A stretch of DNA of 64,000 nucleotides from positions 62,001 to 126,000 of the forward strand of contig ML991825.1 of assembly GCA_010094025.1 (NCBI GenBank). The letters run 5' to 3'. The DNA comes from Viridothelium virens (Eukaryota > Ascomycota > Dothideomycetes > Trypetheliales > Trypetheliaceae). The notes beneath the pieces are model-generated. The model searched no databases, was not told the DNA's origin, and was given only the letters and a program-made list of their open reading frames with translations. The translations under genes were made by a program, and so were the position numbers. Positions 35,601 through 46,503 of the stretch are shown here, one piece after another; within the stretch, counting starts at the first letter, position 1; each line of letters begins with the position of its first letter.

Positions 35601-38084
35601 TCAAAATAATATTCTCGCAATAGGTAAGACTTTCCTTCGAATCTGAAGCCACAATCAGTCGGATGAGCAAGAAAGGCCACGCAAACGTCACACGGCGCTA
35701 ACAGCCACACGGGACTTATCTTCGCACCAGCTGTGGCTAATATAGTGCACCTCGATTCCGAGATACGAGAGTTACACTGCGACTGGACGAGATATCAGTG
35801 ATGCTATTATCGTGTGTCTGTTGTCAAACGCAGTGGAATCTATCGTTCTATAGAAGCTAGAGATCTCGAATCTCTTAGCGCCCGAAGGTGAGGCGTATCC
35901 AGCATTTGAGTTCGTATTTGTATTTTCGAATCGTGTTTATCGTACCTGCAGTGTCTAATTTCGTCTCTCTGTCTTTCTTATCTGAGATCAACAGAAAATA
36001 GCTGCTATGCAAAGCCAAAGCGCACAATGACGTGAACCTGTTGTCGTATGAGGCCGAGAGGTACAGCCAGCAAACTGTCATCAGTTGCCCAGGTAGAGAA
36101 GAATTCCAAACCCGACACGCCTGATGATCACGCGAAGCCTTTGGTTCGTCAGGTAGCGCTCGCACATATCTTCGGACCAACATAATTGCCTTCGAAAGGT
36201 TTGGATTGACCCAAAGTACTTCCGAAACCATGCGATTGCGATACGAAGGCTCGTGGAATACGATGAATGTCGACGAACGCTCAGCTATTATTCGAACCAT
36301 AATCTGACAAAACATAGTCGATGTCAGGGAGCAGGTCGTTTAATGCGTCGATAGAAACCTTAAACTCAACAAAGGTCTGTACAGTACACGCGATGTGAGG
36401 TCATCATCGTAGCATGGTGGTGTGGTTTAGCACCACCTCTGAAATGCTTTACTTGACTCTCCAGAAGATCTCTTCAATTTCTCCCAAGATTATTTTCCGG
36501 GCGCCCATTGGTTGACGGATATAGATCACACAAGATTTTCGGTTGTCTGAAGATGCTATGGCTGTCCGGGGCTCCAAGAGGATATTCGCGATAACTTTCA
36601 TGCACCTTACGAGTCGGCATTTGAGCCACAAGGACTATTTGCCACTCTCTTTGACGTTTGCAGCTCATCATGTGCAACGAAGTTGCCCCATGACACGATG
36701 CTGGAACCCCGAATAACATTCTAGATCGTCAATGTGGAGTTCGATATACCCAGTTTGATGATAGCCATGCTTTTGCATGCATTCTGACTTCCATTATCGC
36801 AGTGGTGACGGATCTTTGCTCTAATGCCTTGCAAGTAATCGACGCATGCCAAGTTTCACGACAGCAAGTGCGAAAGTCTATCAAAAAGACTCGCGTGCAC
36901 TTGCACTATGATGGTCTTGCACGGAGCTTATTCCCTTATACAGGGGCATCAGGACAATTGGGTGGAAATCCCGATACTCTATCCTCGATCCCGGATTTAC
37001 GACAGGCCACCGCTCTACAGTCTTTCCGGATATTTATAGATGTCTGGCCGGGTTTGATAGAGCATTTCCAGATCCCGAACCGATCGGCAGTCCGATTAAT
37101 TGCTCCCTTTTGCAAAAGATGCTCTAACGATTAGCTGCGTCAACTTTACCGCCATTATTCCCCTCAATTGTACTATGGCCAAGCTTCCGACTAAAAGTCT
37201 TCAAGGACTGTCCTCTCACATCTTGCTCCCTTTCTGAGGGTTTCGGTCCGACTGCACCATGGCAAGCGCTCCACCTCTGGAAATATGCATTACCTCGGGC
37301 TCTGCGTTCGTAAGAGCAAACTACCGACCCTCCAACCCATTCCGTTCTGCATCACCATGATATTCGTAATAGATATCTTTGAGAGTTGAGGAAGGAGCTG
37401 AACGGACAGCCAAAACATGAGTAAATACTTCCGAGGCACAAGCAAGCCCAGCGCCGAGGTGGGGAGATAGGAACCCTTGACTGAGGATTTGCGTTTAATG
37501 GAAACTGATCAGAGCGTCGGTTCGATGTGCAACCATGACCCTCAAGTCCATCGAGATGATGCGTCGACTTGGGGCTTTGGTTTTGAAGCTCGGGCGACTA
37601 TGTACCGTGAACACGAAGATTCGCACGTCAAGCTTGAACACACGGAGTAGGATAATGATCACGTCGTTGAACATCGCTGCTCTCGAGGGTCCGAAGACGA
37701 AATGAGTTCACCAGACTATCTCGAGCAGTCATGAAGATGTTTGCTCCTGTCTTATGAACCATTGAATCGAGACATAGCCAGCCCGTGCAATGTTACTACT
37801 GACACAATCAAAATTACATCAATTTTCGACCACCGCAAGTGTTGATCTTACAAAGTCTCGTACATCATGGTCTCATTGCCTAACTTATCACAAGATCCAC
37901 CAGCGCAACACAAATTCCCATCCACCCTGAGCCTTCCACTCCAGACATTTTACATCCTTATCATACCGACTAAACAATCGCCTTTTTTTGCATTTCTTCC
38001 GCCACAACCACACAAGCCCACTCATCACAAACTTCGCTTCATCAAGTGCACACCCCGACCATCGCTCCCCCTTCCAGCTCCTCT
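32630..38084. other. 5.4-kb gene-poor stretch
   Basis: The longest interval without a recognised gene. After the upstream gene's 3'UTR the sequence is mixed, with an AT-rich opening (32,830-33,000). A small repeat lies at 34,648-34,710. The largest frame is 146 codons (minus strand, 35,875-36,315) and matches nothing I know. No transposase, reverse transcriptase or terminal repeat was seen. Confidence 0.5.
34648..34710. repeat. Degenerate GCGAAC minisatellite
   Basis: About 60 bp built from imperfect copies of GCGAAC / GAGCGA spaced 6-11 bp. It is purine-rich on the + strand. Function unknown; it lies in a gene-poor stretch. Confidence 0.5.
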
Positions 38085-39735
38085 TCACCTCCCCTCCACC
38101 CCTCTCCTCCTCATCCCCACCCTCAACCCCAACGGCTTCCTCAAGAACCCCTCCCTAGTCTCCAACCCCCTCTGCCCCAACTCAAACTCATACCTGCGAA
38201 ACACCGTCGCCACAATCAACGCCAACTCCATCTCAGCGACATTCCGACCGACGCACGCCCGCGGGCCATAGCTAAACGGCACGAACGCGCTCTTCTGCCG
38301 CTCCGTCAGCTGCGCCTCGCCCCAGCGCTCCGGACGGAACGCGTCGGCATCCTCCCCCCAGATCGCGCGCGCGTGGTGCATCGTGTAGCTCGGCACGCTG
38401 AGCACCGTTCCCTGCGGGAAGTGGTGGCCTGCGATGTCGACGCCTGGCCCCGCGGGCACGACGCGCGGGAGGCCGAGCGAGGACGTCGAGTGGATCCGCA
38501 GGGTCTCTTTGATCACGGCGTCGACGTAGGGGAGGTCTCTGACTTGCTCGAAGATTGGGATGGAGGAGGAGGAGGAGGGGGAGGGAGAGGGGGGCAGCGC
38601 GGCGTCCAGCTCGGCCTGCAGCTTCGGCAGCACGTGCGGGGTCGCGAGGACGTGGTAGAGGATGGCGCAGGCGGTGTTGGAGGTGGTGTCGGAGCCGGCG
38701 ATGAGCTGGGTGAGGGCTTCGGCGGTGAGCTCTTCGCGCCCGAGCTTCGCGCCTTTTTCGTCGCGGCCTTCCATGAGGCGGGCGAGCAGGTCGATGCGGT
38801 CGATTTCGGAGGCGTGGTCGAGGCGGTATTTGACGCGGGCGTGGGCGATGCCGGCGAGGTCTTCGACGGCTTTGATGCCCTGGCTGAAGAAGGGGTCGGG
38901 GAGGTATTTGGCGTAGGCTTTGAGTTGGGGGAGGCAGCCGAGGGTGCTGTTGCGAGGTGAGAAGGTGGTCACTGGTTTACTGATGGATTGGAAGTAACTT
39001 ACCCTGAGACTTCACCTCGGCGGTTCAGGACCTCAATGGCTGGAGCAAATTTTGGTGGAGCATCGGGAGATTCCCGAACTTCTGCGATATCTTTGCCTTT
39101 CTCCAACATACCAAAGGGTGCTCCAAACGCGAGGTCGCCAATGATATCAAACGCCAAGTAATTGAACCAATGCAGAGCATCCATCTTTGCATATTGTCCA
39201 TGTGCATTGGCACTGATACGATCCCATTGCTTGACCAATTCCTCCAGATTATGGTGCATGTATTGCTCGAATTGTCCGACGCTCTTTAGACTAAAGGTAT
39301 GGGAGATTGTCTTGCGCTTGCGTGAGTGTTCAGTGCGGTCACGCGTATTGAAGACGCCTCGTCGAATGGAGACAAAGGCATCATAGTATTCGCTAATCAC
39401 ATGTCAGTGCTGCACTCCTCGTCATTGAAGAAGGAACTTTACCTCTTCAAGAACCCATTACCGTGCCCGTATACTTGGTTTATGGCATCTAGATCTGCAA
39501 TAGAGACATGATTCGGCTGAATCCTGACCAAGGTCCCGTATTTTTTGTGCGCGTCATCGACAGCGGCGTAACGTCTCCCTCGTCGACATTGATAGAGGAG
39601 CCAGAGATTCGTGAATGCTGCAGGAAACGGTCCTGGGATATCTTTGATGGACCAATTCCGTAAATAGGGTAAGATGTAGTAAAGTACTGGCAATGCTAAC
39701 AATGCCCAGGGCGAAAAAAGGAACGAAAGAAACAT
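38085..39735 (-). CDS. CYP53-type cytochrome P450 (benzoate 4-monooxygenase)
   Basis: Three exons: 39735..39443, 39392..39003 and 38946..38085, with introns of 50 and 56 nt; 514 residues. There is an N-terminal membrane anchor (SFLFSPWALLALPVLYYIL) and a PGP hinge. The family block KMDALHWFNYLAFDIIGDL is followed by FAPAIEVLNRRGEVSG|TLGC. The I-helix has AGSDTTSN (about 311), the K-helix ExxR is ETLR (375-378), and the heme loop is FSYGPRACVGRN with Cys at about 459. These match CYP53A, which para-hydroxylates benzoate in the ER and feeds the beta-ketoadipate pathway. A Pro/Ser-rich insertion lies before the K-helix (PPSPSPSSSSS). No other aromatic-degradation gene is adjacent. Exon 3 shows a strong C-to-G skew switch. 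Confidence 0.93.
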
Positions 39736-41319
39736 TATGGTCGTCTATTCCGATCGACTATGGATTGGGATAAGAGACACAACAAGAGCGACTGCGCCTG
39801 GATGGGGTCCGCTCGAAGGAGAGGGTAATTATAGCTGAAAGCCCTTCGGGCCGGTAAGCCTTCTGGAAGCTCCATTTTGTGTTCGTAACAGAGGAAAATG
39901 GGCCAAGGATGACAATGAGACGGGCTAGGAAGGGTACCCCTCATGTTGGACTCCGTGATGCTGTACCGACTCTTCCCCCGAGTCTCCTCCGGCACCGTTA
40001 CTCCTAATTTTACGTTGTACCGGACGACAATGGCGACCTTGAACCGTCATTCTGCATTCACCAACTCCTTTTAATTCGTTTCTGAGTCTCGACGACCTTG
40101 ACACCTCTCCATAGCCGTCTCGATCCATCCAAGACTCCGATCCTTGACGAGTTTCCTCCAAACAATCTCCTAGGATAGTTCGCAAAGCATTTTACTCATC
40201 ACTAGGTAGTTTTATGTCGGTAGGTCTGCTCGGCTTTATTACTCCTGTCCAAGACATATCTCTAGAATTGTTGTCTAGACAATTGCTATGACTCAATGGA
40301 ATAATCCACACAAAACGGAATAGGGTTATGTCCACTCCTTTCCCAGGTTTCCGGCGATATCCTTGTTGGCTGTGCTTGCCAGATCGCTTGTAGAACCTGC
40401 CACCCACACAAGTTCAAAAGAACCTTGTGTACATGAAAGCGAAAACATCAGGCCATGGACCTGGGATTTTGGATTCGGCACGACGACAATGCTAGCATGT
40501 ATTGGTCATCTGGACTTCTGGCATTGACCTTCAATTGCGCCATGGTCGTACTATTAAACGCATTCTGAGTTAATTGGAGATCGTCAAGCCAAGTCTGAAG
40601 TCTTCTAGTGTCTGACAACAGTAGCGTTCGGAAGGTCTCAGAGGACCAGAGCACCGAGCATGGCCGATATGCGCAGTACAGTGACTCAAAGAACAGCGTC
40701 ATCTAGCGAAGACCCACTTCCATCTCCATAGTCGCGGCTATCGTGGTCTGCAAACTCTAAATGGAGAGATAGTTCGCCATCCATCAACCATTATTCTCCT
40801 GGAATTGTAAGTTCCTCTCTGTGCAAGCGTAGATCTTTTGCGGGGCATTGGTGAAAGAACCGAAGTCCTTTATCCGCGGTCACGGCTGTAATGTACATAC
40901 GGTGAGGATGATATAATTCACGTTGCCGAGAAAGTCGAATTTCCCTGTGAGCAAATCCTGAATAGACCGGAAATGTCACACACTCGAAGGCTATGGCAGT
41001 GGCACACGAGACCGCCGTCCAATTATACATTAACGTTGACTTCTATTTCCCTGCCCTTCCAAGAAGATGAAAACATAGCAAGATCTTAAAGGTACGCTGT
41101 CGTTCCCTTGCCCAACCGGCCTTCCATATTCGGCTTCATCTCATCTTATATGCCTCAGAAATCACTGGATCTTATCCAGATTACTCGATTGTGCTCTTCT
41201 CCCCTTCTCTGTTGAGGACCAGATCTCACTAGATCTAGGATTGGCAGCAAACGTCATTTCATTGCCAGAGCTGCTTCTCTCAGGACCGAATTTTCACAAG
41301 TGGTTTTCTCGAGTCGTCT
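39736..41319. other. Intergenic between P450 and F-box genes
   Basis: 1.6 kb holding the P450 promoter on its left side. Two minus-strand frames (40,448-40,702 and 40,791-41,030) are under 85 codons and unrecognised. Nothing else supported. Confidence 0.45.
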
Positions 41320-42021
41320 TCAAGTGCGGTCCCGTTGGCCCTTGCTGGCGGAGTTTCGATTGCCTCGATGCAAAAAACTCTTTATACCCACGACACCAGT
41401 CGTTGCCAGGGTATGTACGAACCCTGCGAATACTGCCTTGGCAGCCCGAGAGAACGACGAACGTAACCCCAGCTTTTCCTGGCACTGACTGCCTATGCTG
41501 AGGGAACGCAATAACTTCTCTTCCTGGTCTTTGCGTTTTTCCATAAAGGTCAAGTGATCATCGCCCTGTTCAAGTTTCACAATCATCTCGACCCTAGCAG
41601 TGTCCCTGGTCCTATGGCTTTCTCTGAAAAGATAAAGCAGCAGCTGAATACGTTCTAGGCTTTTGAGGACCTCGATACTGCGCGAGCTGTCAACGCCTCT
41701 CGTACCGTAAATTTCACGTAGCCAGGCAATGCAGCGAATCTCTTTGATGGTGTGTCCCTGGCAATATTCTCTGAGGCCGGAAACGTCCGAGCGGAGAAGG
41801 ATCCAGTGTCCATCGTAGTTCAATGAAGGGTTAACATCGTAATGAATTCCCTCATTGACGTCGGCATGCTGGACAATCAGGCTGACGAGACATCGAAGGT
41901 TCGCACAAATATAGTCACGCCAAATTGGGTCCGCGAGTCGAAGTTGGAGGAGTGATAGTATGGAAAGCCGAGAAAGAAGCGCATTGATGAGCCCGGGTGG
42001 GAGATCTTGCAATTTTGCCAT
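41320..42021 (-). CDS. F-box-like protein
   Basis: Single exon, 233 residues from ATG 42021. The first 40 residues resemble an F-box (LQDLPPGLINALLSRL, then LLQLRLADPIWRDYI), the Skp1-binding part of SCF ubiquitin ligases. The rest is helical with no recognised substrate domain. The N-terminus is of the same type as in the gene upstream (MA-LQ-P start, then the F-box), and the two lie in tandem on the same strand. They could be old duplicates, though the remainder has diverged beyond what I can align by eye. An in-frame start at 42063 exists but leaves the F-box 19 residues in. Confidence 0.55.
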   Translation of the reverse strand: MAKLQDLPPGLINALLSRLSILSLLQLRLADPIWRDYICANLRCLVSLIVQHADVNEGIHYDVNPSLNYDGHWILLRSDVSGLREYCQGHTIKEIRCIAWLREIYGTRGVDSSRSIEVLKSLERIQLLLYLFRESHRTRDTARVEMIVKLEQGDDHLTFMEKRKDQEEKLLRSLSIGSQCQEKLGLRSSFSRAAKAVFAGFVHTLATTGVVGIKSFLHRGNRNSASKGQRDRT

Positions 42022-42615
42022 GTTTGCTTGTTTTCCGTGGGCGCTGATGATAGACTCGAGCATGCAGCGAAGGATGAGGATCTAAAGTATTGCTTTGAGG
42101 TGGCTACGCTGATATCTTCAACATCAGGTTGATCCCCAGGCAAAACTTTGGTGGAGATTTGACGGCAAATCTGAGGGAGTGGACCACACATTTATCGTCA
42201 AAATCATGTCGATTTTTAGGCAAAACTCTAATGCTAATTTAACAGCGAACCCAAGGGAGCATCCAATCCAGTCCTCAACAATATTGTCCCCGACGCATGA
42301 AGACACTACTAAGGTGAGGACTGAATTCTATAGAGCAAGGTCGACATAAGTGCAATATCATGTGTAAAGAATTGTATGTATGACGCACCTAACACAATTT
42401 CTACTATTGATTATTGGGGAGAACTTTGATGAGAGTTTAGTAATCGAATACTAGGTTTTATTGAACAAGGATCCAATACATGAATCGCTCCATTCTATTA
42501 TCCTTAAATACAACCGGTGAGGCCCTCAAGAAGGATTCAAAAGACGTACCACGACTGTGCGTCGTGTTGAACGAGAATCGAGAGGACAAGGTCCAGCCAG
42601 TCTTATCATACTACC
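42022..42615. repeat. Intergenic with three diverged direct repeats
   Basis: Copies begin near 42131, 42211 (80 bp apart) and 42411. The shared core is AGGCAAAACT (copies 1 and 2) and GAACTTTG-like (copy 3), followed by about 30 similar bases and, in copies 1 and 2, AGGGAG. Several differences are C-to-T or G-to-A (for example CCCC versus TTTT). The stretch separates two F-box genes. Confidence 0.4.
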
Positions 42616-43278
42616 CTATACAGTCCTGGATTCCACAATGCATGTGCCCTCTCTCCATTCAGCAGTGTCCACTCCGACCTTTATACTTATCTCTAGATTG
42701 TCGCCGCCAAGATGGGCCGATAGCTGTTGATTGAGGAGAGCCGCTTCCCATGACTCGTTATTGATCTCTGTGAAGTAAGTCTCATGCCTCAGGATTCGCA
42801 CTACTTCAACCGCCTCTTCATATGGAACGTGTCTTCCCCAGGATGATGTCGGATGCAGCATTTTTGTGAGCAATTCACGTACTTTGAGAAGGCGGCTAAG
42901 GCGGGAGAAGGTGCACCAGTGTGCGTGCCAGCCGTACTGATCATTTATATACTCTTTCAGCGTGGGAACATCGACTGTCGACCCATGCTCTCCGTTTGAC
43001 CGAATTGTTGCATGCTTGGCATCGCAGTAGATATCCTTGATTCGGGCTGCTTCTTTTTTGATTTCATCCTCGACCCAGGGTCCAGCGGGGAGGTCGCGGA
43101 GGAGTTTATCCAGTACCGGGGAGGTGGCTGCCCGCTCGGATGCGATGACTGCGAGATCCAGCTCAGCGAGATCGCGGAGGCGATGGGAGATAAGTCGGGA
43201 AGATAGAAGGTCGTGCGAGGAGAGGTTACTGCAAATGAGGCCAAGGATCTCGCTTGGCATGAATTGTAAAGATGCCAT
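42616..43278 (-). CDS. F-box protein
   Basis: Single exon, 220 residues from ATG 43278. A clear F-box opens the protein: MPSEILGLICSNL, then DLLSSRLISHRLRDLAEL. The remainder is alpha-helical and charged with no repeats. Such orphan F-box proteins are numerous in filamentous fungi and supply substrate choice to SCF ligases; the target is unknown. An upstream in-frame start at 43479 would add 67 Ser/Thr/Arg-rich residues that look like leader, so I reject it. Confidence 0.65.
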   Translation of the reverse strand: MASLQFMPSEILGLICSNLSSHDLLSSRLISHRLRDLAELDLAVIASERAATSPVLDKLLRDLPAGPWVEDEIKKEAARIKDIYCDAKHATIRSNGEHGSTVDVPTLKEYINDQYGWHAHWCTFSRLSRLLKVRELLTKMLHPTSSWGRHVPYEEAVEVVRILRHETYFTEINNESWEAALLNQQLSAHLGGDNLEISIKVGVDTAEWREGTCIVESRTV

Positions 43279-44158
43279 TTTTCTGGCTGTCGATATACGG
43301 ACACTCCGACAACGGTAACGTACAAGCCTTTCGGTGAAGAAAGTTTCCGACTGCATTCGTAAGCCTGAGTCAAGGATCCTGTGGGGGAAAGACGAAACCT
43401 TTTGGTTGTATGAGCTTGTATGGCGTTTGGTCGATGTATGGGTCGAGAGCGATACAGTAAACCGAGACGTGCAGGACAATTTGGGCCTGTTCAGGAGTCG
43501 TAATTGGTATAGGACTATTGTGCAGGAAAGAGCTGGGATGAGATAGATTATGTAGCCGACGAATGAGTCTTTGTTGTCACCCGGCTAGACAAAACTCGAA
43601 TTGCATTTGGCCAATAAATTTTCGCCAATTACAATCCCGCTTGTACAGATTGGTGCAAATTACGGTTGCTGTTGCAAAACAACCGTTCTCATGCAACGGG
43701 ATGCTATCAGAATGACTCAAAATAGTTTGAGGTCTTAGTGGATTCAGACGTGGAGATTGGAACCATTTGAATTAGTGCGGAGTTTATGAGTAACTTCGTC
43801 CACTCATTCTCTCATGCGGAACCTTTTAGGGTATGTATAGACTGATCAAAGAAAGACATAGATTTGTGATTCTTGAGAGAAACTGTCAAAATTCATTGTG
43901 CATGCAAGAGACGAATGATTTAAGGACAAATAAGGAGACATCAGTGATAAGATGCAATTTGCAAATGAGTGGATGTGAGATGATAAGATGCGGAAGACTT
44001 GGATGGGATGAAAGAGCAACATCGACCCAAGTATTTGATGACGAATCGCAGGAGTCGTTGTCTAGTCACGATTTGAAAGTGACTGAAAGGCATTGTGACA
44101 GATTGAGACGCACAGCAATCATTCAGAGATAGAAGACAGAGGAACCTAGGGTGGGATT
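43279..44158. other. Intergenic between F-box gene and small unknown gene
   Basis: 880 bp, purine-rich on the + strand from 43,830 to 44,150. A 99-codon + strand frame (43,833-44,132) is probably spurious. Nothing else seen. Confidence 0.45.
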
Positions 44159-44570
44159 TCAGGGTGCAGAAGAACCCTCAATGCCGTTAAGAAAGTTGAC
44201 TTGAACTTCAAAGAACCTGTTTAGTGGACTTCTGGAATCATATGGAGATTCCCAGTATTCGCCGATCTGGTCAACTTCTCTTCTGTATTTGGTGAATATG
44301 CGGTGCTTGGTCCAGCCACTTTGACGGCAACGCTTTGGCAAGCTTGTTGCATTTCGCATGACGAGATCCAATGCAACCCTATGAATACTGCTATTTAACT
44401 TGCCGACAGTACTGGACGAGGTGTAGAATGAAGAATTTAGGGAATCATTGGGGTCGCTTGAGCATCAGTCAAATTCTCCCGGAGTAGTCACGTGACTTGG
44501 GATCGTACCTGAACAGGCTAGCCCCATCTCCACGCGACTCAAAAAACTTAGCCAGGAGAATCGCGGACAT
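44159..44570 (-). CDS. Small hypothetical protein, two exons
   Basis: I assemble exon 1 (44570..44509) and exon 2 (44456..44159) around a 52-nt intron with donor GTACGA, an acceptor ending CTCAAG and a GACTGAT branch-like site. The phase is AG|C, giving 119 residues. The product starts MSAILLAKFFESRGDGASLF. It is rich in Ser and Arg, has a basic middle (KRCRQSGWTKHRIF), a Tyr-rich part (YRREVDQIGEYWESPYD) and ends NRFFEVQVNFLNGIEG. I do not recognise the family. Support comes from the clean splice, amino-acid composition unlike chance frames nearby, and a head-to-head position 111 bp from the RRM gene. There is no signal peptide or membrane segment. Confidence 0.5.
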
Positions 44571-44681
44571 ACATTACCACCTCATCTTAGGCACTTGCCC
44601 TCTTCATTACCACCAAGACTCCGAATTGCTTCAATCGCATTTCCTTGCCTCGTCTCTTTCAGCTTACGTATCAGTTCGAGA
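44571..44681. promoter_or_regulatory. Bidirectional promoter/leader of small gene and RRM gene
   Basis: Only 111 bp lie between the two inferred start codons. The right half is pyrimidine-rich and forms the non-coding part of the RRM gene's first exon. No ATG occurs on the + strand in it, so the first + strand AUG of the leader is the one at 44682. Confidence 0.5.
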
Positions 44682-46033
44682 ATGTATGCACATCACTTGC
44701 CTTCTGAACGCTAGCTTTAGCAACTTACTGATTTGAGCAGGTTTTTACTTCGTCGAACAGCGTTGAGAACCTTATCTTCTACCTCAGCCTTCTCTTCAAC
44801 AGCAAGATCGAGGCCATTCATTACCTACAAGCCTTCTGCTGTTACGTTTAAGCAGCAATGGAAGTCGACAGATTTCCAGCGCAGATTTGCGAGCGAGGAC
44901 GCAAAGCCCAGCGAGGCCACGACGATAGACGAGACGGTGCCAGAGGAGCCATCAAGAATCGAAGAAGAGGCACTTGAAGAAACCAGTGCAACATCAGAAA
45001 CGCCGGAAGACACTAGGGCTCAGCCAGACACTGCTGCCCATGCAGCCTCCGAAACTACTGACGCTGCCGAGGCAGCACAAACGACGACCTCTTCTCCGTC
45101 TTCTACGCTCGAGAGCGCCCAGCAGAAGGCTTCTGAGATTGCTAGCTCCGCCACGGAGGCTGCCGAACAAGCCGGAGCAGCCATTGGCGAAGGCGCGCAG
45201 CAGGCCCAACAGTCCGCAACTGACACCGCACAACAACTCGGTGAAGCAGTGGGTGGCGCCATGGGAAGCACGGCTGGTGCCAGGCCAGCTCCTAGCCCTT
45301 TTGATCCACCTCCAGCTCGAAATGAAGTATTCAGACGGCCTTCGCAAATAAATCCATCGAAGATATTGTACATAGGCAACTTGTACTTCGAGGTTAGAGA
45401 AGATACTCTCAGACGCGAATTCACTCGTTTTGGCAATATTGTCAACGCCCGAATAGTTTACGATAGCCGTGGTCTCAGCAAAGGGTATGCGTTCTCTTCG
45501 CTTGGCATACCGGTCTTGCCGCGTCGCATTGCTAAGAGTGATCATTTAGATTCGGCTACATCGAGTTCGAGAACCTTGACTCTGCCACCGCTGCCATCCG
45601 CGCTCTCGACCAACAAGTCCTCGAAGGCCGCCGCATGACCGTCCAGTACCACATTCCTCGAGAACCTCGACAATCCGCAGGCCCAGGTTCGGGCCTTATG
45701 AATGCCCCTTCCAGGACCCTTTTCATTGGTAACATGAGCTATGAGATGAGCGACAAGGATCTTAACAACCTGTTTCGGGAGATCAAAAACGTGCTGGATG
45801 TTAGAGTCGCAATCGATAGACGGTCTGGGCAGCCCAGGGGTTTCGCCCATGCGGACTTTGTGGACATAGCCAGTGCGCAGCGGGCGAGGGAGGTGCTCGC
45901 AAACAAAGAGGTGAACGGGAGGAGATTACGTGTGGATTTTGGCTCAGAAAGTCGAGGAATCAGGGGCGGGGGCGGGATGAGCGAGCAGAGGGTGGGTGGT
46001 GATCGAGGTCTAACGGCTGGATCACAGAGGTGA
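44682..46033 (+). CDS. Mitochondrial RNA-binding protein with two RRMs; start codon split by an intron
   Basis: Exons: 44682-44683, 44741..45484 and 45550..46033; introns of 57 and 65 nt; 409 residues. No in-frame ATG exists before residue 170 or so unless an intron is removed (donor GTATGC at 44684; branch ACTGAT; acceptor GAGCAG ending 44740). This joins AT to G and yields MFLLRRTALRTLSSTSAF, a typical mitochondrial presequence, with RRFASED as a likely cleavage region. An Ala/Gln/Ser-rich amphipathic helix region follows (ESAQQKASEIASSATEAA). RRM1 starts ILYIGNLYFEV; its RNP1 (KG|FGYIEF) is completed across intron 2. RRM2 starts TLFIGNMSYEM with RNP1-like RGFAHADF. It probably binds mitochondrial transcripts; the target is unknown. 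Confidence 0.75.
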
Positions 46034-46503
46034 TTAATTTAAACCACATGGACTTCGTTGTACAGAGACGCTTCGTCACTTTCCACCATGTCGTCACTAG
46101 CTTCTGGTTTGTTGGGGGGGGGGGTTTGAGAATTTGTAGAACAACAGGGTTAATAATACTGGAAGATCAAGATTGCGAAATAACCTTCACCACTCACATA
46201 CCTACTCTTCACTCCTTGGTCACGCGAATTTGGCTCCTCTCAGTGTCCTTGTATCGTTGTAATCAGGCCAACTGTCTGGCTTTCCAGCCTTCGATCCCCA
46301 AGGGTTGGGGCCAGCTGGAACAAATCTCAAGTCGATCGCGAATTCAGACTTTCGTCATTGTTTGTTACGCAAGTATGGTGCCCTAGAGTCTAGACGTAAA
46401 TGTATACATGTACTCTGCCCTGCGACATTTTGGTAGTGAAAATATCATCGGAACATGCATACGTATGTTACATAGGTCAGGTACCTATAGCTTTCCCTGA
46501 CTT
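46034..46503. other. Intergenic upstream of cytidine deaminase
   Basis: 470 bp; holds an 11-G run at 46114-46124 in the RRM gene's 3' flank. No other feature. Confidence 0.5.

Noticed and set aside
38046-38960. 304-codon + strand frame antisense to the P450
   Set aside because: It mirrors exon 3 of a clear CYP53-type gene inside a GC-skew block; composition explains the open frame.
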